NCBI RefSeq assembly: GCF_010977575.1
Contig: NZ_CP048812.1
Location: 1,798,001 to 1,862,000, forward strand
DNA from: Halomonas socia
Lineage (GTDB): Bacteria > Pseudomonadota > Gammaproteobacteria > Pseudomonadales > Halomonadaceae
Reading direction: 5' to 3'
Length of the DNA stretch: 64,000 nucleotides
Below are positions 36,783 to 45,381 of the stretch, piece by piece (position 1 is the stretch's first letter; every line of letters starts with the position of its first letter). The translations under genes were made by a program, and so were the position numbers. A model generated the notes under the pieces. It searched no databases and was not told the origin of the DNA. It saw only the letters and a program-made list of their open reading frames with translations.

Positions 36783-36804
36783 CAGGCCGCCTTCGGGCGG
36801 CCTG
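36783..36804 (+). terminator. Terminator-like hairpin after the CMD gene
   Basis: CAGGCCGCC (36783-36791), loop TTCG, GGCGGCCTG (36796-36804). Perfect 9-bp stem with a stable tetraloop but few T residues after it. Confidence 0.5.
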
Positions 36805-36878
36805 CTGCTATCCGGGGTTATCGCATCGGCCCGATATAGCGCTTAGGCTTGTCGCAAGCATCTGGCCGGTAGGGAAGA

Positions 36879-37577
36879 ATGGGCAAGTTCATTCTGTTGT
36901 TGATCATCGCCGTGGCGGTGGCCGCGACGCATCAGCGCGTCTGGGAAGCGGTGCCCCAGCACTGGGCGCCCTGGGAGCCGCTGGCGGTGGACGACCCGCT
37001 GACACCGGTCAGCAAATGGAAACTGCGACAGCTGGCCGACGACCGCCAGGGCTGTCTGGCGGCGCTCGATAGCGTGCCAGACGGTGAGTTCGCCTATACC
37101 GCGCTAGACGACCATGAGCCGGTGGCGGGGTGTCCGCTGGAGAACGTGGTGCGCGTCCAGGGCAGCGAGGTCGACTTCAATGCCAGCTTCGTCGTCAGCT
37201 GCCCGTTGGCGCTGGCCTGGGTCATCTACGAGCGCCAGCGCCTTCAGCCCGCCGCCGAGGAAGTGTTCGGCAGCCGCGTGACAAGCGTCGAGCACTACGG
37301 CAGCTACAGCTGCCGCAACGTCTACGGCCGCGAAGCGGGGCGCCTGAGCGAGCACGCCACCGCCGAGGCGTTCGACGTGGCGGGGTTCGGCTTCGCCGGT
37401 GGGCGACGCATCACGCTGCTAGGCGACTGGGACGATGGCGGTGAGGCGGGGGAGTTTCTACGCGAGGCACGGGACGGCGCCTGCGATATCTTCGGCAACG
37501 TGCTGGGGCCGGACTACAACGCCGCGCATGCCGATCACTTCCATTTCGGCATGCGCGGCTTCCGGCTGTGCCGCTAG
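36879..37577 (+). CDS. Extensin-like C-terminal domain protein
   Basis: A 232-residue protein with an N-terminal hydrophobic anchor or signal (FILLLIIAVAVAA) and an extensin-like C-terminal domain: CPLALAWVIYERQRLQPAAEE, YGSYSCRNVYGREAGRLSEHATAEAFDVAGF, DHFHFGMRGFRLC. The His/Asp arrangement (SEHATAEAFD, HADHFH) looks like a D-Ala-D-Ala peptidase-type zinc fold, so a cell-wall role is plausible. It appears to be a single gene with its own promoter. Confidence 0.8.
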   Translation: MGKFILLLIIAVAVAATHQRVWEAVPQHWAPWEPLAVDDPLTPVSKWKLRQLADDRQGCLAALDSVPDGEFAYTALDDHEPVAGCPLENVVRVQGSEVDFNASFVVSCPLALAWVIYERQRLQPAAEEVFGSRVTSVEHYGSYSCRNVYGREAGRLSEHATAEAFDVAGFGFAGGRRITLLGDWDDGGEAGEFLREARDGACDIFGNVLGPDYNAAHADHFHFGMRGFRLCR

Positions 37578-37591
37578 GCTAGACCTGAAGG

Positions 37592-37870
37592 TTACTGGCT
37601 GAGATCGATATCCTCCTCGTCGGTCAGCGCCCCGGCGGCGGCACCCACGCCCGCACCGATCACGGCACCGCGGGTGGCACTACCGCCGGTGGCGGCGCCT
37701 GCCCCGGCACCCGTCGCAGCCCCGACACCGGCACCGCTGGCGGCGCGTTCGCCGGTGGTGGCGCCGCAGCCGGCCAGCACCAGCGCAGTCAAGGCGATGG
37801 CCGCCAGGCTCAGTAGGCCGCGGGTCTTGTGACGGGGCTTCTCAACGGTTTTGGCTCCTTGCACTTGCAT
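37592..37870 (-). CDS. Glycine-zipper lipoprotein
   Basis: A 92-residue protein with a lipoprotein signal (lipobox LVLAGC, Cys near residue 35) and a Gly/Ala-rich stretch of zipper repeats (GAGVGAATGAGAGAATGG, GAVIGAGVGAAAGA). Probably an outer-membrane or periplasmic lipoprotein of the Rick_17kDa/osmB-like glycine-zipper kind. The N-terminal region before the hydrophobic core is long; a later start is possible. Confidence 0.75.
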   Translation of the reverse strand: MQVQGAKTVEKPRHKTRGLLSLAAIALTALVLAGCGATTGERAASGAGVGAATGAGAGAATGGSATRGAVIGAGVGAAAGALTDEEDIDLSQ

Positions 37871-37938
37871 ATCAGTTCTCCTTTTCCATGGCTTGCCCTG
37901 TCACCCTAGAAGCAGTCGAGCATTGGAGCAATGCGAGA

Positions 37939-38736
37939 TCAAGAGAGGGGCTGCTGGAATAGCATGAACTGGCGGAAAAGCTCGCCCTGACTACTGATGT
38001 TGAGCCGGCTGTAGAGGCGCTTGCGGTGGTTCTTGACCGTCCCTTGGGTGATGCCCAGCTGTCGAGCAATTTCCGGTGAGCTGTAGCCGCGCAGGATTAG
38101 CCAAGCCACGTCGCGCTCACGGTCGCTGAGTACATCGCGACCGAAGTCGTGCAATTGGCTGGGAGCCTGGTCGTCGACGCTGGGAAGGTGCAGGCTGCTG
38201 GCCAGCCAGAACTGGCCTATCAGAGATTCCAGCAAGGGGAAGAGATAGGTCAGCACGGCGAGCACATCGTCGGGTGCCGGCGTGGCCAAGGGGCGATAGA
38301 AACCGAAGGAGAGCGACAAGCAGTCCTGCTCGGTGAGGGGAAAGAAAGCCCCGGCTTCGTCATGCAGTCCCAGCTCGCGGTAGTAGGTGGCGAAGTAGTC
38401 GCTGTCTCGAAACCCTGCTGGTGCCAGCTCATCCAATGACCACACGCCACGGGCACGGTGACGCTCCCAGTGCTGGAATATCGGATCGAGCAAGTACATG
38501 CGTTCTACGTACGGTATGAGAACGCGTTGATGACGAGTAGCATCGAGATTGTGTGCCAGGATGGTGGGGCGACCCTGGGCGGAGAAGTGGAAGGCCGCAT
38601 GGCTGATGCCAGGAAAGTAAGCCGCCAGTACCTCCCCCAACCCATCGAGAAAATCCGGCGAGCGCACCAGCCCCGCCAGCTTGGCGACAGGAGCCAGGCT
38701 GGCGGGAGGTTTGGCGGCGTGACGGGGCTCGTGCAT
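37939..38736 (-). CDS. LuxR-type transcriptional regulator (paralog 1)
   Basis: A 265-residue regulator with a C-terminal LuxR helix-turn-helix (LSDRERDVAWLILRGYSSPEIARQLGITQGTVKNHRKRLY) and an N-terminal domain of unknown ligand. It is the last gene after the NhaC-type transporter and the HDAC-like gene. The N-terminal block FRDSDYFATYYRELGLHDEAGAFF is closely matched by the regulator at 45382-46206, so these are paralogs. I see no AHL-synthase neighbour, so it is unlikely to be a classical quorum sensor. Confidence 0.85.
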   Translation of the reverse strand: MHEPRHAAKPPASLAPVAKLAGLVRSPDFLDGLGEVLAAYFPGISHAAFHFSAQGRPTILAHNLDATRHQRVLIPYVERMYLLDPIFQHWERHRARGVWSLDELAPAGFRDSDYFATYYRELGLHDEAGAFFPLTEQDCLSLSFGFYRPLATPAPDDVLAVLTYLFPLLESLIGQFWLASSLHLPSVDDQAPSQLHDFGRDVLSDRERDVAWLILRGYSSPEIARQLGITQGTVKNHRKRLYSRLNISSQGELFRQFMLFQQPLS

Positions 38737-38758
38737 GGCATATCAGCCTATTAGAAGC

Positions 38759-39862
38759 CTAGCGAATATCCTCCACTAGTACGGCGGCCTGGTCGATCCA
38801 AGGCTGCTGGTGTTCCTGTAGCGTTTGTTGCCCCCAGCGGGCGATTTCATCGTTCATCGGATCGCAGGCCTCGGTCTGGCTATCGGCCAGTGTCTGAATC
38901 ACTGCGTGGCCACAAAACGGAACATAGCCTTCCGAGTAACCGCCTTCGTGGACCATGACCAATCGCCCAGAGCAGAGCCGTTCGGCGGCGTTCAACAGCT
39001 TTTGGGTCATGGTCGCATAGGCGCCGCTGTTGAGCAGCATGCAGCCGAGGGGGTCCATGGCGCTGGCATCGAAGCCGCAGGCTACCACGATCAGCTCGGG
39101 ACGATAGCGAGCAAGGGCCGGCATGACCACCTCGTCGAGGGCCGCCAGGTAGGCACCGATCCCGCTTCCGGCAGGTAGCGGCACGTTGAGGGTATAGCCG
39201 AATCCGGCACCCTCACCGCGCTCGCTGAGGTGGCCGCTATCCTGAGGATAGTTGTTGTCATGATGGAGCGAGATGGCCAGCACATCATCACGCTCCCAAA
39301 ACGCTTGCTGGGTGCCATTGCCGTGATGCACATCCCAGTCGATGACCGCGACGCGCCTCAGTGGGTGGCGCGCCATCATCGCCATGATCGCCACCGGGAT
39401 ATTGCCCAGCAGGCAGAAGCCCCGGCCCCGGTCACGCTCGGCGTGGTGGCCGGGTGGTCGGCACAGCGCATAGGCGTTGTCGCAGCGGCCGCTAAGCACC
39501 GCTTCCATGGCGATCATCGCCTGCCCAGTGGAGCGACGGGCGATGGTGTAGCTGTCCTTGCGCATTGGCGCATGCTCGCCAGCATCACCGAAACCACGCT
39601 CGCTCATCTCTGCCAGCCGGTCGAGGTAGGCGGAGGTGTGAAAGCGCAGCAGGTCCTCCTCGCTAGCCGGCTCACCCTTGAGCAGGACCAGCTCATCGAT
39701 CAGGCCACTCATCTCGAGCAGGTTGCGCAGGCGCCGCTTGGTCTCTGGATGCTCTGCCGCGGCGGCGGGTTGCACGAACTCTCCCGGGGCATCGAAGATC
39801 GAACACGGGCCGGCATCGTGCCACATGCAGTGTTCATGGAAGGCAAACCCGGTGCGTGGCAT
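38759..39862 (-). CDS. Histone deacetylase-like (acetylpolyamine amidohydrolase-type) hydrolase
   Basis: A 367-residue zinc hydrolase of the arginase/deacetylase fold. Motifs: RPPGHHAERDRGRGFC, zinc ligands in DWDVHHGNGTQQ, substrate loop HHDNNYPQDSG, and ACGFDASAMDPLG. Family members remove acetyl groups from polyamines or other small amines in bacteria. It lies 10 nt from the NhaC-type transporter gene and 22 nt before luxR paralog 1. With agmatine and putrescine genes next door, an acetylpolyamine substrate is likely but unproven. ATG 39862 has GAGG upstream. Confidence 0.83.
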   Translation of the reverse strand: MPRTGFAFHEHCMWHDAGPCSIFDAPGEFVQPAAAAEHPETKRRLRNLLEMSGLIDELVLLKGEPASEEDLLRFHTSAYLDRLAEMSERGFGDAGEHAPMRKDSYTIARRSTGQAMIAMEAVLSGRCDNAYALCRPPGHHAERDRGRGFCLLGNIPVAIMAMMARHPLRRVAVIDWDVHHGNGTQQAFWERDDVLAISLHHDNNYPQDSGHLSERGEGAGFGYTLNVPLPAGSGIGAYLAALDEVVMPALARYRPELIVVACGFDASAMDPLGCMLLNSGAYATMTQKLLNAAERLCSGRLVMVHEGGYSEGYVPFCGHAVIQTLADSQTEACDPMNDEIARWGQQTLQEHQQPWIDQAAVLVEDIR

Positions 39863-39872
39863 GGTCGATTCC

Positions 39873-41330
39873 TCAGGCCAGGACGATGAATAGCAGCACA
39901 CTAAAGGCCGCGGCGATCAAGACATAGGGAAGCTGGGTCAGAGCGTGCTGCAGTGGCGTAACACTGCAGCCACGGGCGCTCAATACCGTGGAGTCGCCAA
40001 AGAAGCAGGCATGCGAACCAAAGGCACCTGCCGAGATCATGGCGCCTAGGGTCAGTGGCAGCGAGGCGCCGGTGGCGAGCGCCAGCGGAACCACGATGGG
40101 GAAGGCAATGGCATAGACACCCCAGAAGGAGCCGGTGGCAAAGGCGAGGCCGGCCAGTATCACGAAGGTCACTGCTGGCAGCCACTGACCCGCCATGACC
40201 GGCATGACCCAGTCGATCAGTGTCTCGGCCAGGCTCAATTGCTCGTTGATGTCCTGCAGGATGAAGGCAGCGAAGACGATGCCCAGCGGGACCAGCATGA
40301 ACTGCAGTCCCTTGATGATCTCGTCGAACAGGCGGTTGAGCGGTGCCATGTCTTGGGCTACGTACAGCCCAAGGGTCACCAACAGGGCGAACGCCACACC
40401 GATCAGTGCGTCGATCTCGAACCACCAGGTGGCAAAGATCAGCGTTGCCATCGGCAGCAGGAAATTGATCAACCTAGCGGGACGGTGCGTGAACTGCTCG
40501 GGATTCTCCTCTTCGTTGTTCTCGGGCAACCGCTCTTCGTCGCCCTGCTCGGCACACTTCATCTTGCCCAGCGCCGGGATCAGTCCGCCAGCGACCAGCA
40601 GCACCACGATCAGTGCAACCCAAGGGTAGAAAAGGTAGGGGATGAGCGTCAGGTAGTAGCTGAAGCCCTGGCCGGTTTCGGCAACGTCGTGGCTTTCCAG
40701 CAATCCCGAGAGGTAGATTGCCCAGGTGGAGAAGGGAATGATCAAACAGATGGGCGCCGCGGTCGAGTCGACGATATAGGCCAGCATCGAGCGCGATATC
40801 TTGAGCTTGTCGGCCAGCCGTTTCATCGCCGCCGAGACGGTCATGGCGTTGAGGTAGTCATCGATGAAGATCAGCACGCCGAGCCCGACACTGCCCAGCA
40901 GCGCACTACGGCGCGTGGTGAAGTGGCGTCCGGCGGCGCGACTGAACGCCTCCGTGCCACGCGCGAACTGCAGCAGGCCAATCAGGCTGCCGAGCAGGCC
41001 GCAGACCAGGATGATCCAGCCCATGGTAGGGTCCTGCATCACCCCCAGGCCGCTGGCCGCCATGTCCTGTACGGCGGTGGTGGGCGACAGCATGATGAAG
41101 CCACTCAGTGCCCCGGCCAGCAGGGCTTCCAGCGTACGGCGCGTGAGCAGCGCCATGCTGATGACCACGGTGGTAGGGAGCAGGCTGTAGAGGCCGTAAT
41201 AGTCATTATCGATCAGCGCGAAGCCGCTTAGGCTGGCGACCAACACGACACCGAGAAACAGCAGGCCGCCCTTGGTGGCACTGCCGAAGCGCTGAGAAGG
41301 GCCCGTCAGGCCCGGAGCGTTGTGCGACAT
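39873..41330 (-). CDS. NhaC-family Na+/H+ antiporter-like transporter
   Basis: A 485-residue polytopic protein of the NhaC family (LIFIDDYLNAMTVSAAMKRLADKLKISRSMLAYIVDST, ISAGAFGSHACFFGDSTVLSA). Members exchange Na+ for H+, or organic anions or amines. As first gene of an operon with an acetylpolyamine-type deacetylase, it may move a polyamine or a derivative. The upstream gap holds a near-perfect TTGTCCCCAAGGGGATAA dyad starting 63 nt before the ATG. Confidence 0.82.
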   Translation of the reverse strand: MSHNAPGLTGPSQRFGSATKGGLLFLGVVLVASLSGFALIDNDYYGLYSLLPTTVVISMALLTRRTLEALLAGALSGFIMLSPTTAVQDMAASGLGVMQDPTMGWIILVCGLLGSLIGLLQFARGTEAFSRAAGRHFTTRRSALLGSVGLGVLIFIDDYLNAMTVSAAMKRLADKLKISRSMLAYIVDSTAAPICLIIPFSTWAIYLSGLLESHDVAETGQGFSYYLTLIPYLFYPWVALIVVLLVAGGLIPALGKMKCAEQGDEERLPENNEEENPEQFTHRPARLINFLLPMATLIFATWWFEIDALIGVAFALLVTLGLYVAQDMAPLNRLFDEIIKGLQFMLVPLGIVFAAFILQDINEQLSLAETLIDWVMPVMAGQWLPAVTFVILAGLAFATGSFWGVYAIAFPIVVPLALATGASLPLTLGAMISAGAFGSHACFFGDSTVLSARGCSVTPLQHALTQLPYVLIAAAFSVLLFIVLA

Positions 41331-41392
41331 GGTAGATGACCTTTGTTGTTATGCAGTCCGCTATTGGTAGCACCGCTGGGGCGTCGCCCGCA

Positions 41393-41410
41393 TTGTCCCC
41401 AAGGGGATAA
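41393..41410. promoter_or_regulatory. Dyad operator A, upstream of the nhaC-type operon
   Basis: TTGTCCCCAAGGGGATAA, an 18-bp dyad with one mismatch. Its centre is 71.5 nt from the nhaC-type ATG. A similar dyad occurs at almost the same distance upstream of the aminotransferase gene (site B). Candidate site for one or both LuxR paralogs. Confidence 0.6.
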
Positions 41411-41417
41411 CGCAGAT

Positions 41418-42536
41418 TCACACGCGCGGCTGCTGCTGGGTGATGCAGTGGATATTGCCACCGCCGAGCAGGATCTCCCGGGCCGGGATGCCGATCACCC
41501 GCTTGTCGGGGAAGAGTCCCTGGAGGATCGCTTTGGCCTCCTCGTCATGAGCGGGGTCGAGCAGTGGCATCACCACCGCGGCGTTGGCGATGTAGAAGTT
41601 GACGTAGGAGGCTGCCATGCGGTCGCCAGGGCGCCGCGGGTGGGAACTGTCGAGGCGATCCAGGCCGCTGGCCTCGTCCTCGGCGATAGTCAGCGGGCCG
41701 GGTTGGGGCAGCTTGTGCACGGTCAGCGGCCGGCCCCTGGCGTCGCTGGCGCTCTCCAGCACCACCAGCGCCTCGCGGGAGATGGCATGCTGGGGGTCCG
41801 ACTCGTCGTCGCACCAGGTCAGGGCCACCTGGCCAGGGGCGACGAAGCAGCACAGGTTGTCCACATGGCCGTCGGTCTCGTCCAGGTGGCAGCCGCGCGG
41901 CAGCCAGATCACCTTGTCGATGCCCAGGGTGTCGCGGAGCACCGTCTCCATCCCCTCGCGGCTTATCTCGGGGTTGCGGTTGGCGTTGAGCAGGCACTCC
42001 TCGGCGGTGATCAGGGTGCCCTCGCCGTCCACATGGATGGCGCCGCCCTCCAGTACCACCGGCGCTTCGAAGCGCGGGATGCCGAGCATCTCGGCGATCT
42101 TGGTGCGGATGCGCTTGTCCTTGTCCCAAGGGAAGTAGAGGCCCCCCTTGAGGCCGCCCCAGGCGTTGAATACCCAGTCGACCATCGCCAGGCGGCCGTC
42201 CGGGTGGGTCAGGAAGGTGGGGCCCACGTCACGCATCCAGGCGTCGTTGCTGGAGAGTTCCACCACGCGGATATGCGCGGGCAGCTGGTGGCGGGCGTTC
42301 TCGTACTGCTCGTCGTTGACGCCGACGAGCACCGTCTCGCTCTCGGCGATGGCGCAGGCCACCGCAGCGAAGGCCTGCTGGGCCGGCTTGGCGCCGTAGC
42401 GCCAGGTGTCGGGGCGTTGCGGCCAGAGCATCCAGCAGGCGTCGTGGGGGGCGAACTCGGCGGGCATGGCGAAGCCCAGGGTTGCAGGGGTGGCGGTCTC
42501 GTTGCTAGCGCAGGGCAACCTCAAGGATGTATCCAT
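41418..42536 (-). CDS. aguA: Agmatine deiminase
   Basis: A 372-residue enzyme of the guanidino-modifying (PAD) fold converting agmatine to N-carbamoylputrescine and ammonia. Motifs: MPAEFAPHDACWMLWPQRPDTWR, SSNDAWMRDVGPTF, LEGGAIHVDGEGTLI, HLDETDGHVDN, and the catalytic Cys364 in GGGNIHCITQQ. It follows the aminotransferase by 15 nt on the same strand, an operon. No AguB (nitrilase-family N-carbamoylputrescine amidohydrolase) is present in the window. Confidence 0.93.
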   Translation of the reverse strand: MDTSLRLPCASNETATPATLGFAMPAEFAPHDACWMLWPQRPDTWRYGAKPAQQAFAAVACAIAESETVLVGVNDEQYENARHQLPAHIRVVELSSNDAWMRDVGPTFLTHPDGRLAMVDWVFNAWGGLKGGLYFPWDKDKRIRTKIAEMLGIPRFEAPVVLEGGAIHVDGEGTLITAEECLLNANRNPEISREGMETVLRDTLGIDKVIWLPRGCHLDETDGHVDNLCCFVAPGQVALTWCDDESDPQHAISREALVVLESASDARGRPLTVHKLPQPGPLTIAEDEASGLDRLDSSHPRRPGDRMAASYVNFYIANAAVVMPLLDPAHDEEAKAILQGLFPDKRVIGIPAREILLGGGNIHCITQQQPRV

Positions 42537-42551
42537 TTCTGGCTCCAGAAA

Positions 42552-43994
42552 TCACAGATAGCCGTCAGCTGTTAGGGACGCCGTAGTAGCGGCGAAGGCC
42601 TCGTCGAGGATATCGACCATCCGGTCGACGGTATCGCGGTCCCAGATCAGCGGCGGCGAGATGATATTGAGGTGGCCCACCGGACGGATGATCAGGCCGC
42701 GCTTCTGGGCCTCGGCGGCGACCCGGTCGCCGACCCGTGCCTCCACCGGCAGCAGCTCCTTGGTGGCCTTGTCGGCGACGTTCTCGATGGCCAGCATAAA
42801 GTGGCTTCCCCTGACGTCTCCGACGGTTTCATGGTTCGCCAGCGTCTTGAGCTGCTGCTCCAGGTAGGGGCCCACCTCGCGGACGTTGTCGCAGATCCGC
42901 TCGCGCTCCAGGATCTCGATGTTCTTGAGCGCTGCCGCACAGCTCACCGGATGGCCGGAGTAGGTGAAACCGGTGCTCAGCACGCCGCCCTTGCGCTGGG
43001 GAGTGCCCAGCACCTCGAAGAGCGCGTCGGAGATCAGGGTGGCTCCCAGCGGTGCATAGCCTGAGGAGAGGCCCTTGGCGCAGTTGATGATATCCGGCTG
43101 GGTCTCGAAGACCGCCTCGGAGGCGAAGAAGTGGCCCAGGCGGCCGAAGCCGGTGACCACCTCGTCGGCGATGAACAGGATGTCGTGGGCGCGGCACACC
43201 GCCTGGATGCGGGCGTGATAGCCCGCCGGCGCCATCAGCACCCCTCCGGCGCCCATGATCGGCTCGGCGATGAAGGCGGCGATATTGTCGGCGCCGATCT
43301 CGGCGATGCGCTCCTCCAGCTCGGCCACCAGGTGATCGCAGTAGTCCGCCTCGCTCATGCCCTCGGGGCGGCGGTAGAGGTTGGCCTCGCTGAGGTGGGT
43401 GACCAGGTGATCCAGGGTGTCGAAGTCCCAGTTGTTGCTTGCGATGCCGGTCAGGCTCGCCGCCAGGTAGGTGGTGCCGTGGTAGGCGTTGTTGCGCGAC
43501 AGGATGCGCTTCTTGTTGGGCTTGCCCAGGCGATTGAAGTAGTAGTGCACCAGGCGAACGGTGGCGTCGTTGGCGGTCGAACCGCCGCAGTTGAAAAACA
43601 CGTGGTTGAGGTGGGCCGGAGCCAGCTCGGCGAGCTTGGCGGCCAGCTCCGCCGCCGGGGCGTTGGAAAGGTTGTTGAAGGTGGAGAAGTAGGCCATGCG
43701 GGTGGCCTGCTCGGCCATGGCCTGGCCGATCTCGGCGCGGCCGTGGCCGACGTTGACGCACCACAGGCCGGCGATGCCGTCGATAAAGCGATTGCCGTGG
43801 ACGTCTTCCACGTAGATGCCGTCGCTGTCGGTGATCAGATCGCAGCCCTCGTCGTGGAAGCGGCTGTAGTCGGTGAAGGGGTGGATGAAGTGATCCTTGT
43901 CCTTCTGCCATAGCGCCTGGGCGTCGAGGTCCTGGTGGGTGCTGGCGTTCGACTGCCGCGGGGCGGAACGCTTGATGGTCGGTGTCGGGGGCAT
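42552..43994 (-). CDS. Class III omega-aminotransferase (putrescine/beta-amino acid:pyruvate type)
   Basis: A 480-residue PLP aminotransferase. Features: GIAGLWCVNVGHGR, NAYHGTTYLAASLTG, IADEVVTGFGRLG and the PLP lysine in INCAKGLSSGYAPLG. This pattern matches the SpuC-like putrescine:pyruvate and related omega-amine transaminases. Upstream of aguA in one operon, it would convert putrescine to 4-aminobutanal. ATG 43994 is selected because GAGG lies before it; the longer frame reaches 44027. Confidence 0.88.
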   Translation of the reverse strand: MPPTPTIKRSAPRQSNASTHQDLDAQALWQKDKDHFIHPFTDYSRFHDEGCDLITDSDGIYVEDVHGNRFIDGIAGLWCVNVGHGRAEIGQAMAEQATRMAYFSTFNNLSNAPAAELAAKLAELAPAHLNHVFFNCGGSTANDATVRLVHYYFNRLGKPNKKRILSRNNAYHGTTYLAASLTGIASNNWDFDTLDHLVTHLSEANLYRRPEGMSEADYCDHLVAELEERIAEIGADNIAAFIAEPIMGAGGVLMAPAGYHARIQAVCRAHDILFIADEVVTGFGRLGHFFASEAVFETQPDIINCAKGLSSGYAPLGATLISDALFEVLGTPQRKGGVLSTGFTYSGHPVSCAAALKNIEILERERICDNVREVGPYLEQQLKTLANHETVGDVRGSHFMLAIENVADKATKELLPVEARVGDRVAAEAQKRGLIIRPVGHLNIISPPLIWDRDTVDRMVDILDEAFAATTASLTADGYL

Positions 43995-44056
43995 GGTCGT
44001 GGCCTCGTCTGTTGTTATCGGTAGCACCAGACTAGCCAGGGGCGACTTGGCGGGAA

Positions 44057-44076
44057 CATATCCCGATTGGGGTATG
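44057..44076. promoter_or_regulatory. Dyad operator B, aminotransferase-aguA operon / M20 hydrolase
   Basis: CATATCCCGATTGGGGTATG, 20 bp, 8 of 10 arm positions paired. It lies between the divergent aminotransferase (ATG 43994) and M20 hydrolase (ATG 44140) genes, and its centre is 72.5 nt from the former. The core TATCCC-N4-GGGGTA resembles site A. Confidence 0.6.
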
Positions 44077-44139
44077 GTGGCAGGCAGGGCCGCTTTCTAA
44101 GCTGGCAACACCCTATAACCACAACGCAACGAGGCACCC

Positions 44140-45372
44140 ATGACGCACTCCATCGATGGGCAACGACTGTGGGATTCGCTGATGGCGATGGCCGAGATCG
44201 GCCCCAGCCCCAACGGCGGCAGCCACCGGCTGGCGCTTACCGACGAGGACGCCGCCGGCCGGCACTTGCTGATCGAATGGGGCCAGGCGCTGGGTCTTAC
44301 GCTGCGCGTCGACCGCGTCGGCAACATGTTCCTGCGCCGCGCCGGCAAGCGTGACGATCTCGATCCGATCGGCGTTGGCAGCCACCTGGATACCCAGCCC
44401 AAGGGTGGACGCTTCGACGGCGTGCTGGGGGTACTGGCCGGCCTCGAGGCGCTGCGTACCCTCGACGATCACGGCGTGGTCACCCAGCGGCCGCTGGAAC
44501 TGGTGGTGTGGACCAACGAGGAGGGCAGTCGCTTCGCCCCGGCCATGGTCGCCTCCGGCACCTATGCCGGCGTCTTCAACGTCGGCTCGACCCTGGCGCG
44601 CCGCGACCGCGACGGCGTGAGCCTCGGCGAGGCGCTCGCCGCGACCGGCTTCAACGGCGAGATGGCGGTGGGCGAGCCGCGCCTGGCGGGCTTCCTCGAG
44701 CTGCATATCGAGCAGGGGCCGGTGCTGGAGGAGAACCACGAGGCGATCGGCGTGGTGACCGGCGTGCAGGGCATGCGCTGGTTCGACGTCACGCTGCGCG
44801 GCCAGTCCTCGCATGCCGGCCCCGCGCCGATGCGCTACCGGCGCGACGCCTTGGCCGCCGCGGCGCGCTGCATCGACCGCCTCCAGGCCCACGCCCTGGC
44901 GGATCCCAGCGGCGACACCAAGGTCACCTGTGGCACCCTGGAAATCGACGCGGCCTCGCGTAACGTGGTGCCCGGCGAGGTGCGGCTCAGCGTCGACCTG
45001 CGACACATCGACGAGGGCGAGCTGGATGCCCTGGAAGCGCGCTTCGAGGATGAACTGGCCGCCGCCGGCGAGGCCTTCGGCGTGGAGGCGAAAAGCGAGC
45101 GCATCTGGGCCTCGCCGGTGGTGAGCTTCGATGCTGGCTGTGTCGACGCCGTGGAGGGCGCCGCCAAGGCGCGCGGCATTGCCTACCGGCGCATGCTGAG
45201 CGGTGCCGGCCACGACGCCGTCTATGTGTCGCGGGTCGCACCCACGGCGATGGTCTTCATCCCCTGTCGCGACGGCATCAGCCACAACGAGGCGGAGTAC
45301 TCGAGCCCGGAGCAGTGTGCCCTGGGCGCCCAGGTGCTGTGCGATGCGCTGGTGGAACTCGCGAACCGCTAG
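44140..45372 (+). CDS. M20-family N-carbamoylase-like amidohydrolase
   Basis: A 410-residue metal-dependent hydrolase of the hydantoinase/carbamoylase group (allantoate amidohydrolase, N-carbamoyl-L-amino-acid hydrolase, beta-ureidopropionase). Motifs: GVGSHLDTQPKGGRFDGVLG, VWTNEEGSRFAPAM, ELHIEQGPVLEE, GQSSHAGPAPMRYRRDA, and SGAGHDAVYVSRVAP near the end. Metal-ligand His, Asp and Glu positions are all in place. It is divergent from the aminotransferase-aguA operon and shares an operator with it. It may hydrolyse a carbamoylated amine or amino acid from this pathway. GAGG precedes the ATG. Confidence 0.86.
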   Translation: MTHSIDGQRLWDSLMAMAEIGPSPNGGSHRLALTDEDAAGRHLLIEWGQALGLTLRVDRVGNMFLRRAGKRDDLDPIGVGSHLDTQPKGGRFDGVLGVLAGLEALRTLDDHGVVTQRPLELVVWTNEEGSRFAPAMVASGTYAGVFNVGSTLARRDRDGVSLGEALAATGFNGEMAVGEPRLAGFLELHIEQGPVLEENHEAIGVVTGVQGMRWFDVTLRGQSSHAGPAPMRYRRDALAAAARCIDRLQAHALADPSGDTKVTCGTLEIDAASRNVVPGEVRLSVDLRHIDEGELDALEARFEDELAAAGEAFGVEAKSERIWASPVVSFDAGCVDAVEGAAKARGIAYRRMLSGAGHDAVYVSRVAPTAMVFIPCRDGISHNEAEYSSPEQCALGAQVLCDALVELANR

Positions 45373-45381
45373 ACGTTTCTC

